Shown here: one piece after another, positions 24,918-33,748 of the stretch
How positions within the stretch are numbered: the first letter of the stretch is position 1
Layout: every line of letters starts with the position of its first letter
DNA from: Morganella morganii_D
Lineage (GTDB): Bacteria; Pseudomonadota; Gammaproteobacteria; Enterobacterales; Enterobacteriaceae
Reading direction: 5' to 3'
DNA: 64,000 bases
Assembly: GCA_044772875.1 (NCBI GenBank)
Contig: CP173058.1
Span: 2,232,001 to 2,296,000 of the forward strand
Program-made: the position numbers and the translations under genes
Notes under the pieces: generated by a model
What the model was told of the DNA's origin: nothing
Seen by the model: the letters and a program-made list of their open reading frames with translations, nothing else
The model's database searches: none

Positions 24918-25463
24918 TTAACACTCGAGTCTTTTTATCCGCGGATCGGTAAAAATATCGTATTCATCGGTATTTTCTGTGGAGAACTCAGAGACAACCG
25001 CGCCCTGCAGCCCGGCTTTAAACCAGTGGCGGGTGTCCGGCATAATAGTGTACTGCTCTCCCGGCCGCAGCAGAATAAAACGATCACAGGTGTACCACTC
25101 TTCATCCCCCTGCGGCGGGCGGCAAACCGGATTGCCCTGTGCATCCTGATTCAGCGTCAGTGCCGGGTCATCAACAAACAGATAAACCTCACCCCAGCGG
25201 CAGCGGAAGGTTTCCTGCTTGCCCGGACGATCTTTGTACGGCGGATGGCGGTGCTCCGGACAGGTCTGGTCAGCAAACAGAACCAGCTCTTTGGCGCAGT
25301 ACAGCGGGCTGTTGCAGTAAGTAAGCAGTTGCAGACCCGAACGCGGATAATCGGGCAGATTAAAGTGTGCAATCTCAATATGCTGCTGTTCCTTTTCTGT
25401 CAGAACGATATGCGCCTGCTCCAGAACAGCCAGTGATTCCGCGATATACGGTTGTTTATTCAT
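24918..25463 (-). CDS. D-lyxose ketol-isomerase (cupin type)
   Basis: A 181-residue cupin of the D-lyxose/D-mannose isomerase family. The metal site is seen as His71 and His73 in PEHRHPPY, Glu84 in KQETFRCRWGEVYLF, and a later His in DTRHWFKAG. The C-terminal FSTENTDEYDIFTDPRI motif is typical of the family. It converts D-lyxose to D-xylulose, the substrate of the kinase encoded at 26716. It is divergent from the dehydrogenase operon and shares its control region, with a palindromic operator 15 bases upstream of the start. Confidence 0.85.
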   Translation of the reverse strand: MNKQPYIAESLAVLEQAHIVLTEKEQQHIEIAHFNLPDYPRSGLQLLTYCNSPLYCAKELVLFADQTCPEHRHPPYKDRPGKQETFRCRWGEVYLFVDDPALTLNQDAQGNPVCRPPQGDEEWYTCDRFILLRPGEQYTIMPDTRHWFKAGLQGAVVSEFSTENTDEYDIFTDPRIKRLEC

Positions 25464-25477
25464 CGGCCTCTCCCCTC

Positions 25478-25495
25478 AATGATATCGTTATCATT
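25478..25495. promoter_or_regulatory. LacI-family operator, isomerase side
   Basis: AATGATATCGTTATCATT differs by one base from the perfect palindrome at 25638. It lies 15 bases before the isomerase start and would block its transcription when bound. Confidence 0.7.
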
Positions 25496-25637
25496 ATAGC
25501 CCTGTCCCCGGGCATAAAAATGTGACCAGCAAAGTTCTTTACTGAATACTACATGAGTGAATCAGACTTTATTTAATAAAAGTTTAACCATCATCACATA
25601 ATTATAATAAATATTACTCTATTATCCGAATCATAGT

Positions 25638-25655
25638 AATGATATCGATATCATT
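25638..25655. promoter_or_regulatory. LacI-family operator, dehydrogenase side
   Basis: AATGATATCGATATCATT is a perfect 18-base palindrome with the central CG typical of LacI-family operators, 19 bases before the dehydrogenase start. The pair lies 160 bases apart, allowing looping across the divergent promoters. Confidence 0.75.
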
Positions 25656-25674
25656 TTAATGAAAGGAAATGATC

Positions 25675-26712
25675 ATGAAGGCATTAGTATTAGAGAAAGC
25701 AGGGAAAATCGCCATTCAGGATTGGCAGAGTAATGAAGTGCCGGGTGACGATGATGTTGAGATTAAAATCCACACCGTTGGTATCTGCGGCAGCGATGTT
25801 CACTATTACCAGCATGGCCGTATCGGGCCGTTTGTGGTTGAGGCACCGATGGTGCTGGGTCACGAAGCTTCCGGTGTTATCACCGCAGCCGGTAAAAATG
25901 TGAAACACCTGAAAGTCGGTGATCGCGTGTGCATGGAGCCGGGTATTCCGGATCTGCAATCCCCGCAATCCCGTGCCGGTCTCTATAACCTTGATCCTGC
26001 TGTGCGTTTCTGGGCAACCCCGCCAATCGACGGCTGCCTGCGTGAAAGTGTGATCCACCCTGCCGCATTCACCTTCAAACTGCCTGATAACGTTTCCTTT
26101 GCCCAGGGCGCGATGGTTGAGCCGCTGGCAATCGGTATGCAGTCTGCCACCAAAGCCGGGATCAAACCGGGCGATATCGGTCTGGTTATCGGTGCCGGAA
26201 CAATCGGTATCATTACCGCGCTGTGCGCACTGGCCGGCGGCTGTTCAGATGTCATCATCTGTGATGTGTTTGATGAAAAACTGAAAGTGGCTGAGAAATA
26301 TCAGGGTCTGCACGCAGTAAACAGCAAAGACCAGCAGGCACTGGCGGATAAAGTCCGTGAACTGACCGGCGGCGAAGGTGTGAACGTCCTGTTTGAGTGC
26401 AGCGGTGCGAAACCGGTAATTGCTTCTATCTCAGATCATATCGCCCCGGGCGGAACCGCGGTTCTCGTCGGCATGCCTATCGATCCGGCACCGCTGGATA
26501 TCGTAGCGGCACAAGCGAAAGAAGTGACCTTCAAAACCATTTTCCGCTACGCCAATATGTACCCGCGCACTATCCGTCTGCTGAGCTCCGGCAAACTGGA
26601 TGTGGCACCACTGCTGTCCGCAACCTATAAATTTAAAGACAGTGTCGAAGCCTTTGAGCGTGCTGCCGAAGGCCGTGCGACTGACGTGAAAATTGTGCTG
26701 GAAATGGAGTAA
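25675..26712 (+). CDS. NAD-dependent xylitol dehydrogenase (zinc MDR family)
   Basis: A medium-chain polyol dehydrogenase of 345 residues from the ATG at 25675, which has AAAGGA 7 bases upstream (an ATG two codons earlier is too close). The catalytic zinc site is Cys38, His63 and Glu64 (GICGSDVHYY, LGHEASG). A Rossmann motif GAGTIG lies near 173. The four cysteines of the structural zinc loop are missing (EPGIPDLQSPQSRAGLYNLD), as in several sorbitol/xylitol dehydrogenases. It oxidises xylitol, or a similar pentitol, to D-xylulose, which the next gene's kinase uses. Exact polyol choice is inferred from the cluster. Confidence 0.85.
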   Translation: MKALVLEKAGKIAIQDWQSNEVPGDDDVEIKIHTVGICGSDVHYYQHGRIGPFVVEAPMVLGHEASGVITAAGKNVKHLKVGDRVCMEPGIPDLQSPQSRAGLYNLDPAVRFWATPPIDGCLRESVIHPAAFTFKLPDNVSFAQGAMVEPLAIGMQSATKAGIKPGDIGLVIGAGTIGIITALCALAGGCSDVIICDVFDEKLKVAEKYQGLHAVNSKDQQALADKVRELTGGEGVNVLFECSGAKPVIASISDHIAPGGTAVLVGMPIDPAPLDIVAAQAKEVTFKTIFRYANMYPRTIRLLSSGKLDVAPLLSATYKFKDSVEAFERAAEGRATDVKIVLEME

Positions 26713-26715
26713 ACC

Positions 26716-28227
26716 ATGACGCTCTATGCCGGTATTGACTGCGGAACACAAAGCACCAAGGTCATTATTGCCGATAGCCGGACCGCGCGTATTCTGGGTG
26801 AGGGCGCAGCCCCTCACCCGATGATCAGCGAATCGGACGGCAGTCGTGAACAGGAAGCCCGCTGGTGGACTGATGCGCTGGAAACCGCATTTGCTCAGGC
26901 GATTCAGAACGCCGGAATTGACGGACGGGAAATCCGCGCCCTCGCTGTTTCCGGCCAGCAGCACGGTTTTGTGCCGGTCAGTCATGACGGTACGGTGCTG
27001 GCACCGGCCAAACTCTGGTGTGATACCTCAACCAGCGCAGAAAATCAGTGGTTTATTGATGCACTGGGCGGTGAACAGGCCGCGCTTGACCGCCTGGGTG
27101 TGTTACCGCAGACCGGCTATACCGTGTCAAAAATTATCCGCTTTAAACAGCAGCATCCGGAACTGTGGAAACAGCTGCGCTATGTGCTGCTGCCGCACGA
27201 TTACCTGAATTTCTGGCTTACCGGACAGACCTGCGCCGAGTACGGCGATGCTTCCGGGACCGGGCTGCTCAATATCCGCACCCGGGAATGGGATCAGGCC
27301 GCTGCTGATCTTATCGATCCGGAAGGCCGCTTATGGCAGGCACTGCCGCCGCTGGTGCGTGCAGAGCAAATCATCGGTACAGTTCGTCCGGAAATCGCGG
27401 AGAAGCTCGGGATTTCTCCGGACACCCGCGTGGCATCCGGCGGCGGCGATAACATGATGGCCGCCATCGGCACCGGTAATATCCGGCCTGGTATCACCAC
27501 CATGAGCCTCGGCACCTCCGGCACGCTGTTTACTTTTGCTGAAAACCCGGTGGTGGCAGATTCCGCGATGATCGCCGGATTCTGTTCCTCCAGCAACGGT
27601 TGGCTGCCGCTGATCTGCACTATGAATGTCACCTCCGCCACCACAGCGGTTCAGTCCTTATTAGGCATGGATATTCAGGACTTTAATGATGTGCTGAACA
27701 GCAGTAAACCCGGTGCGGGCGGTCTTATTATGCTGCCGTTCTTTAATGGTGAGCGCGTACCTCAGTTACCCGAAGCCCGCGCCAGTCTTCACAATATGAA
27801 CGGCAGCAACCTGACACCACAGAACCTGAGCCTGGCCGTGGTGGAAAGTGCCACTTACGGGCTGCGGTTCGGTATCGATCTGTTCCGTCAGCAGGGGATT
27901 TCCACCAGGGAAATCCGTCTGACCGGCGGCGGTGCCCGCAGCGTGAAATGGCGCCGGATTGTCGCGGATATCATGGCGGCACCGGTGGTCTGCGTCACCA
28001 ACCAGGAAGCGGCGGCACTCGGTGCGGCTATCCAGGCTATCTGGAGTGACACGCTCACCACTGACAGCTCACCGGAAGCACAGCTGGCCGCGCTCTGCGA
28101 CCGTTTTGTGCAGCTGGATGACAGCAGCCGCACACTGCCGGATCCGGCAAATGTGGCCGTTTATGAGTCGCTGTATCAGAACTACCTTGCTTTACTGACA
28201 TCAGAATACCCGGAGGTCGCATTATGA
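26716..28227 (+). CDS. xylB: Xylulokinase (FGGY family)
   Basis: A 503-residue sugar kinase: N-terminal phosphate-binding GIDCGTQSTKVII, substrate-binding ALAVSGQQHGFVPVS near 75, catalytic Asp in GGGDNMMAAIGTG near 243, and the C-terminal adenosine motif LTGGGARSVKWRRIVADIM. Xylulokinases have this length and motifs. It phosphorylates the D-xylulose made by both the dehydrogenase and the D-lyxose isomerase. It starts 3 bases after the dehydrogenase and overlaps the ATPase gene by 4 bases. Confidence 0.92.
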   Translation: MTLYAGIDCGTQSTKVIIADSRTARILGEGAAPHPMISESDGSREQEARWWTDALETAFAQAIQNAGIDGREIRALAVSGQQHGFVPVSHDGTVLAPAKLWCDTSTSAENQWFIDALGGEQAALDRLGVLPQTGYTVSKIIRFKQQHPELWKQLRYVLLPHDYLNFWLTGQTCAEYGDASGTGLLNIRTREWDQAAADLIDPEGRLWQALPPLVRAEQIIGTVRPEIAEKLGISPDTRVASGGGDNMMAAIGTGNIRPGITTMSLGTSGTLFTFAENPVVADSAMIAGFCSSSNGWLPLICTMNVTSATTAVQSLLGMDIQDFNDVLNSSKPGAGGLIMLPFFNGERVPQLPEARASLHNMNGSNLTPQNLSLAVVESATYGLRFGIDLFRQQGISTREIRLTGGGARSVKWRRIVADIMAAPVVCVTNQEAAALGAAIQAIWSDTLTTDSSPEAQLAALCDRFVQLDDSSRTLPDPANVAVYESLYQNYLALLTSEYPEVAL

Positions 28228-29723
28228 CAGCAACTGTCGCTGACAATGAGGAGTTACTGCGGGTTGAAGGAGTGCGCAAAGCCTTTGGTCAGGTTGTTGC
28301 ACTGAAGAACGCGCAGTTTTCACTGAAGAGAGGTTCCATTCACGCCCTGTGCGGCGGGAATGGCGCCGGTAAATCTACTTTCCTGAGCATCCTGATGGGG
28401 TTTATCCGTCCGGATGCCGGTGAAATCTATGTCAAAGGCAAACGCTGTGAGTTTCACCAGCCGATCGAAGCCCTGCACGCCGGTATCGCCATTGTTCAGC
28501 AGGAGCTGAGCGCTATCCCTGACCTGACAGTGGCGGAAAATATCTGGCTGGGGCGTGAGCCGCGCCGTTTCGGCTTTGTCGATTTTAAACAGCTCAACCG
28601 GCAGACCGCTGAACTGCTGACCGATCTGCATTTTGATATCTCCCCGTCGGAAAAAATGCGCAACCTGAGTGTGGCGGAGCAGCAACTGGTGGAAATCGCT
28701 AAAGCCCTCTCTCACGCAGATGCGGATATCATCATTATGGATGAACCGACCTCCGCCATCGGCGAGGAAGATGCGCAGAAAATTTTTGATGTGATCACCC
28801 GCCTGACGGAAAAAGGTAAAGGCATTATCTATGTCTCACACCGCCTGTCCGAGATTTTTCAGATAGCCGATACCTTCACCATTTTCCGTGACGGTACCTT
28901 TATCACCGACGGCCCGCTGGCGGATATCACCCGCGAGAAGCTGATTGAGCTGATTATCGGCCGTGAAATCAAAGATGAATTCGCCAAATTTAATGAGCCG
29001 ACAGACGAAATCATTATGGAAGTCCGGGATCTGTCACGTGATGACCAGGTGCAGGACATCAGCCTGACACTGAAAAAAGGGGAAATTCTGGGAATTTACG
29101 GGTTGGTCGGTTCCGGCCGCTCTGAGTTCCTTGATCTGATTTTCGGCATCGAACACGCCGATAAAGGCACCATTAAAATTGGTGACCGGTTCCTCGATAA
29201 ACACACCCCGAAAGATTCCATTAATGCCGGGATCGCCTATGTCACCGAAGATCGCAAAGACACCGGTCTGATGCTGGGCCGCTCCATCAATGAAAATATC
29301 AATATCGCCTCCTTTGGTGCCATCAGTACCGGCGGCTTTATTCATGACCGCAAAGAGCGCGCCCGCGCGGATGACATGATCACGCTGTTCAATGTCAAAA
29401 CCCCGGATGCGGATCAGCTGGCCGGAAACCTCAGCGGCGGTAACCAGCAGAAAGTGGTTCTGGGGCGCTGGGCGCTGATCGAACCGGATGTGATGCTGCT
29501 CGATGAGCCGACACGCGGCGTGGATGTCGGTGCCAAGAAAGAAATCTATAAGTTTATGTCTGAGTTCGCCTTACAGGGCAAAGGCATTGTGATGGTCTCT
29601 TCTGAGCTGTCAGAAATTATCGGAATGAGTGACAGGATTATTGTTTTCCGTGACGGACGGATCGCCGGAGAGCTGACCGCCGCCACTGCCACCCAGACCG
29701 ATTTAATGAAACTTGCGGTGTGA
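28224..29723 (+). CDS. Sugar ABC transporter ATPase, double domain (RbsA/XylG type)
   Basis: A 499-residue protein of two fused ABC domains, the form used by ribose/xylose importers. The first domain has GGNGAGKST (about 48), LSVAEQQLVEI and IMDEPTSAI. The second has GLVGSGRSE in the place of Walker A, LSGGNQQKVVLGRW and LLDEPTRGVDVG. It energises the permease encoded next, with which it forms the pentose/pentitol importer of this island. Confidence 0.93.
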   Translation: MTATVADNEELLRVEGVRKAFGQVVALKNAQFSLKRGSIHALCGGNGAGKSTFLSILMGFIRPDAGEIYVKGKRCEFHQPIEALHAGIAIVQQELSAIPDLTVAENIWLGREPRRFGFVDFKQLNRQTAELLTDLHFDISPSEKMRNLSVAEQQLVEIAKALSHADADIIIMDEPTSAIGEEDAQKIFDVITRLTEKGKGIIYVSHRLSEIFQIADTFTIFRDGTFITDGPLADITREKLIELIIGREIKDEFAKFNEPTDEIIMEVRDLSRDDQVQDISLTLKKGEILGIYGLVGSGRSEFLDLIFGIEHADKGTIKIGDRFLDKHTPKDSINAGIAYVTEDRKDTGLMLGRSINENINIASFGAISTGGFIHDRKERARADDMITLFNVKTPDADQLAGNLSGGNQQKVVLGRWALIEPDVMLLDEPTRGVDVGAKKEIYKFMSEFALQGKGIVMVSSELSEIIGMSDRIIVFRDGRIAGELTAATATQTDLMKLAV

Positions 29724-29763
29724 TCTCACCCGCCAACGTATGCATGAATAAAGAGAAGTGACC

Positions 29764-30804
29764 ATGAATACAACAAATACTGCACCCGCACCAGGGGTCT
29801 CATTTATCGCCCGTAACAAGAAAAACATGCACAAATACGGCATCATTCTGGCTTTCTTTGTGCTGTGTCTGATTGTGGCGGTTGTCGGTGAAGTTCAGGT
29901 CGCCCGCGGCGAATGGACGAATAACTACTTTCTGAGTCAGGACAACATGCTGATTATCCTGCGTCAGATTTCCATCAACGGTATTCTTGCCATCGGGATG
30001 ACCTTCGTCATCATCACCGCCGGTGTTGACCTTTCCGTCGGCTCGGTACTGGCACTGAGCGGCATTGTGGCGGCGCGGTTTGCCACCAGCAATACCGGTC
30101 TGGCCATCGGCGATACCGCAAATGCCGTGATGCTTCCGATGATTATCGCGCTCGGTATCGGTATCATTTGTGGTCTGCTCAACGGAACCATTCTGGCGAG
30201 ATTCAACCTTCAGCCGTTTATCGTCACCATGGGGATGCTGTCTGCGGCACGCGGTCTGACACTGCTGACCACTGACGGTAACCCGGTTTCCCAGCTCAAC
30301 AGTGATTTCCGCTGGCTGGGTAACAGCTATATCCTGGATATCCCGGTACCGGTGGTGCTCCTGGCCGTTATCTTTATTCTCGCCTGGATCTTACTCAACA
30401 AAACCACGTTCGGCCGCTATGTGTATGCCGTCGGCGGCAACCCGAAAAGTGCCAGAACTTCCGGCATCAGCGTGATTAAAATTAAAGTACTGGTTTACAC
30501 CTTGTGTGGTGCATTGGCCGGTATTGCAGGGCTGATTCTGACCGCCCGTACCGGCTCGGCACAAACCAGTGCAGGCAGCGCCTACGAGCTGGATGCGATT
30601 GCAGCGGTGGTTATCGGCGGCACCAGTATGGCCGGTGGCGTGGGTACTTTAGTCGGTACGCTGTTCGGTGTGTTAATTATCGGTGTGATGAATAACGGTC
30701 TCGACCTGCTGGGCGTGCAGTCGTATTACCAGCAGATTATCAAAGGTGCATTAATTGTTATCGCCGTACTTTTGGATCCGTCACGTAAGCAACACCGTGA
30801 CTGA
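29764..30804 (+). CDS. Sugar ABC transporter permease (RbsC type)
   Basis: A 346-residue permease with about ten membrane helices. Landmarks are GMTFVIITAGVDLSVGSVLALSG near 80, FIVTMGMLSAARGL near 155, and AVVIGGTSMAGGVGTLVGTL near 280, all RbsC/XylH hallmarks. The ATG at 29764 is chosen over a GTG two codons earlier because of the spacing to AGAGAAG. It lies 40 bases after the ATPase gene. Confidence 0.92.
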   Translation: MNTTNTAPAPGVSFIARNKKNMHKYGIILAFFVLCLIVAVVGEVQVARGEWTNNYFLSQDNMLIILRQISINGILAIGMTFVIITAGVDLSVGSVLALSGIVAARFATSNTGLAIGDTANAVMLPMIIALGIGIICGLLNGTILARFNLQPFIVTMGMLSAARGLTLLTTDGNPVSQLNSDFRWLGNSYILDIPVPVVLLAVIFILAWILLNKTTFGRYVYAVGGNPKSARTSGISVIKIKVLVYTLCGALAGIAGLILTARTGSAQTSAGSAYELDAIAAVVIGGTSMAGGVGTLVGTLFGVLIIGVMNNGLDLLGVQSYYQQIIKGALIVIAVLLDPSRKQHRD

Positions 30805-30908
30805 TGGCAGTACCACGCGGATTCTTTAAGCCACAGGCTGAAGGATGAAGCGTAAAAAGACTATTACAACAGCAAAAAAACAATACCCTACACAATGAAG
30901 GAATGACC

Positions 30909-31910
30909 ATGAAAAAACTGACCAAAATCGCTGCACTGACAGCCCTGATGATGGGCGGACAGGCATTTGCGGCACAGGATAATCCGGTGAAAATTGCCGT
31001 TCTGATGTACGGTATGAAAGCCGAATTTGTCCAGTTAATGGAAAAATCCGCAAAAGAACATCCGGCAGTGAAAAACGGTGAAGCGATCATCACAGTTTAT
31101 GATGGCCGTTATGACCCGATGGTACAGAACAACCAGGCGGAAACCGCAATTCAGACCAAAGCCGACGCTATCATCATCAACCCGATGGATTATGAAGCGA
31201 ATATCGACGTGGTCACCATGGCGAATGAGGCCAAAATCCCGGTTATCGTCACCAACGCCCGTCTGAACACCGACAAAATGACCGCAGAAGTGGTTTCTGA
31301 TGATGTCCTCGGGGGCTATATGGAAGCCAAAGCGGTTCTTGAAAAAATGAACTGTGAAGGTAACGTGGTTATTATCGAAGGGCCGAAAGGCGGCAGCGGT
31401 GAAATTCAGCGCGGCGAAGGTAATGACAAAGCAATCGCAGAATGTGGTCCGGGTAAAGTGAAAGTGCTGGAGCGCAAAACCGCTAACTGGTCACGCGCGG
31501 AAGCGATGCCGCTGATGGAAAACTGGTTACAGAAGCACCGCGGTAAAATCGGCGGTGTTATTGCACAGAACGACGAAATGGCGCTGGGCGCGATTGAAGC
31601 TATCAAATCTGCCGGCCTGAATGTCAGTGACTTCTCTATCGCCGGTGTTGATGGTGTATCTGATGCGATCCGCTCTGTTCAGGACGGCGAAATGGTCTCC
31701 ATTCTCCAGGACGCCAACGCACAGATGCAGGGTTCTATCGACCTGGCGATGAAAGCGGTCAAAGGCGACAAATACGAGCCTCAGTCCAAAATCTGGGTTC
31801 AGTATGCTGACCAGCTGGAATGGAATGACGGTAAAGACAAACGTTACGCGATTCCGTGGACTCAGGTCACCAAAGAAAACGCGCAGCAGTTACTGGATGC
31901 CCGTAAATAA
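30909..31910 (+). CDS. Periplasmic pentose/pentitol-binding protein
   Basis: A 333-residue solute-binding protein of the ribose-type cluster. It has a signal peptide (about 1-21, ending in AFA), then two alternating lobes: IKIAVLMYGM-like first strand, the NQAETAIQTKADAIIINPMD motif and the ALGAIEAIKSAGLNVSDFSIAGVDG motif. Start at the ATG at 30909 (AAGGA 6 bases upstream). It is last in the operon, before a clear terminator. It delivers the substrate to the RbsC-type permease; xylitol, D-arabinitol or D-lyxose are the likely ligands from context. Confidence 0.92.
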   Translation: MKKLTKIAALTALMMGGQAFAAQDNPVKIAVLMYGMKAEFVQLMEKSAKEHPAVKNGEAIITVYDGRYDPMVQNNQAETAIQTKADAIIINPMDYEANIDVVTMANEAKIPVIVTNARLNTDKMTAEVVSDDVLGGYMEAKAVLEKMNCEGNVVIIEGPKGGSGEIQRGEGNDKAIAECGPGKVKVLERKTANWSRAEAMPLMENWLQKHRGKIGGVIAQNDEMALGAIEAIKSAGLNVSDFSIAGVDGVSDAIRSVQDGEMVSILQDANAQMQGSIDLAMKAVKGDKYEPQSKIWVQYADQLEWNDGKDKRYAIPWTQVTKENAQQLLDARK

Positions 31911-31918
31911 ATACATTA

Positions 31919-31947
31919 ACGCCGTTTTCTGATGAAAGCGGCGTTTT
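31919..31947 (+). terminator. Terminator of the xylitol/lyxose operon
   Basis: AACGCCG-TTTTCTGATGAAAG-CGGCGTTTTTTT directly after the binding-protein gene. Confidence 0.9.
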
Positions 31948-32114
31948 TTTATCCGCAACATCCCCTGTCTGTATTGTTTTATAAACAATTAAAAAAGGCT
32001 ATGTCCGGAAAGCGGCATGAACCACTGAATATCCCGCAACGCCGTTTTCATCCTTCCCCTCAGGATTATTCACCGTATGATAGTCTTATCTGCCGGATAA
32101 ATTCGTGACATGAA

Positions 32115-32717
32115 ATGATGGATGACAGAGAAAAGGCTATCGAAAAAGTCAGAAAGCTGATGTCTCTTGCCGAAAATGCCGGTAATGAGAATGAGGCGGC
32201 GAATGCCTTTTCAAAAGCGCGGATATTTATGAAAAAATACCGCCTTGAACTGTCTGATATCTATTCCGCAGAACCCGTACCACAGCCACCGCCCCGCCCG
32301 AAAACACCACCACGCCCGTTAACGCCGGAAGAACGGCACCGGGAAATGACACGTCTGAAGCAACAGGAAGAGCAACGGCTGCGGGAATTTCAGAAAGTGG
32401 CGGAACAGCAGCAGCAGCGGAAGCGGCAGAGAGAGCGGGAACAACAGGTACTGCGGGCATTTGAACGGCAGCAGGCCGGTATCCGGGAACAGAAACAACA
32501 GGCGCAGACACCGCTGCCGGAAACGCCGTCACAGGAGCCTGTTCAGCAACCCGTGAATCACATCCCCGGACAACCCCGCGAACCCGCTGAGCCGGTCTCG
32601 CAGTCTCTGCGCTCAGAATTTCTCACCATTCTGACCCGCAAACAACATATCCCGTTGTATATCATCGCGGTGATTATTGCTGTTTTTATTTTGTATATTC
32701 TCTTTTTTCAGTCATGA
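32115..32717 (+). CDS. DUF2786 domain protein with coiled coil and C-terminal membrane anchor
   Basis: A 200-residue protein in three parts. The N-terminus (about 5-45) is a DUF2786-type module, KAIEKVRKLMSLAENAGNENEAANAFSKA. Next is a proline segment (PPPRPKTPPRP), then a Gln/Glu/Arg-rich coiled coil (about 70-135). A 19-residue hydrophobic helix (about 178-197) ends three residues from the C-terminus, as in tail-anchored proteins. DUF2786 modules are of unknown function. The ribosome site is weak. Its stop overlaps the convergent LysR gene by a few bases. Confidence 0.75.
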   Translation: MMDDREKAIEKVRKLMSLAENAGNENEAANAFSKARIFMKKYRLELSDIYSAEPVPQPPPRPKTPPRPLTPEERHREMTRLKQQEEQRLREFQKVAEQQQQRKRQREREQQVLRAFERQQAGIREQKQQAQTPLPETPSQEPVQQPVNHIPGQPREPAEPVSQSLRSEFLTILTRKQHIPLYIIAVIIAVFILYILFFQS

Positions 32718-33611
32718 CTCAGTGCCGGGGGTAATCCCCAGCATTTTCCGCGCCAGTGCATTCCAGGCCAGACAACTGCGGCTCTGATACCCTTTCACAT
32801 TTGCCAGCGCGAGATCATAAGAGAGCACCGGGTCAGCCACACTGATGGCGGCAAGCCCGTCTGTCCGGTGAGCGCGCCACATGCTCTCCGGCAGCAGCGT
32901 CACCCCCACGCCGGCGCTGACCATCGCCATAATCAGATCCAGATGGTTACTCCTTCCTGCCACTACCGGTTTGTAATGATAAATACCACAGGCGTTACGG
33001 ATAAGCTCATTGATGCGGAAATCTCCGGAAAACAGTACAAACTTTTCATCCGTTAATTCACGGAAACTCACCTGTTCTCTGATAGCCAGCGGGTGCCGGC
33101 TATTCACCAGCAGCATCAGGCGGTCGGTTGCAAAACGCTGTAAATCAAAACGGGTATCATCAAACGGCAGCATAACGGCCGCGGTTTCCACACTGCCTTC
33201 CGTCATTGCCTCTGACATCTGCTCTGTGCCAAGCTCCAGAATTTTCAGTTCCGCCTGCGGATGGCGGGTGCTGAACGCCATAATGATACCGGCAAAATAC
33301 GTTGACGCGATAACCGGCGGTAATCCGACATTCAGGGTGCCGGTCAGCGGACCCGATTTATCCTGTAACGCCTTGTTCATACTGTTAAACTGCGCCAGGA
33401 TGCGGGTCGCGTGATCAAACAGAATCGCTCCCTCGTCTGTCAGTCTGACGCCATCCGGTTCGCGGGTCAGTAATGTAAATCCCAGCTCATCCTCCAGCCG
33501 GAGAATACTGCGGCTGATGGCCGGTTGTGTCACAAACAAGGCATCCGCCGCCCGGCTGAACCCGTTAAGCTGCACCACTTCCGTAAAATAGCGCAATGTC
33601 CGTATATCCAT
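32712..33611 (-). CDS. LysR family transcriptional regulator
   Basis: A 299-residue LysR regulator: HTH at about residues 18-37 (FSRAADALFVTQPAISRSILRLE) and a C-terminal effector domain from about 90 (TGTLNVGLPPVIASTYFAG). The ATG at 33611 is preferred; AGGTGA precedes it. It is divergent from the thiamine-diphosphate decarboxylase gene with 137 bases between them, the standard layout for a LysR protein and its target. Confidence 0.9.
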   Translation of the reverse strand: MDIRTLRYFTEVVQLNGFSRAADALFVTQPAISRSILRLEDELGFTLLTREPDGVRLTDEGAILFDHATRILAQFNSMNKALQDKSGPLTGTLNVGLPPVIASTYFAGIIMAFSTRHPQAELKILELGTEQMSEAMTEGSVETAAVMLPFDDTRFDLQRFATDRLMLLVNSRHPLAIREQVSFRELTDEKFVLFSGDFRINELIRNACGIYHYKPVVAGRSNHLDLIMAMVSAGVGVTLLPESMWRAHRTDGLAAISVADPVLSYDLALANVKGYQSRSCLAWNALARKMLGITPGTES

Positions 33612-33748
33612 GACCGTCACCTATTACCTTTTGTTATAGCTCCGATGAGTATATACCATTTCCTATTTCCGGTAATTACCGTTAAAACCATTCGTATTGT
33701 TAATCATTTAAGGCTGATAAATCAGCTACTGTATTACCGGAGAACACC

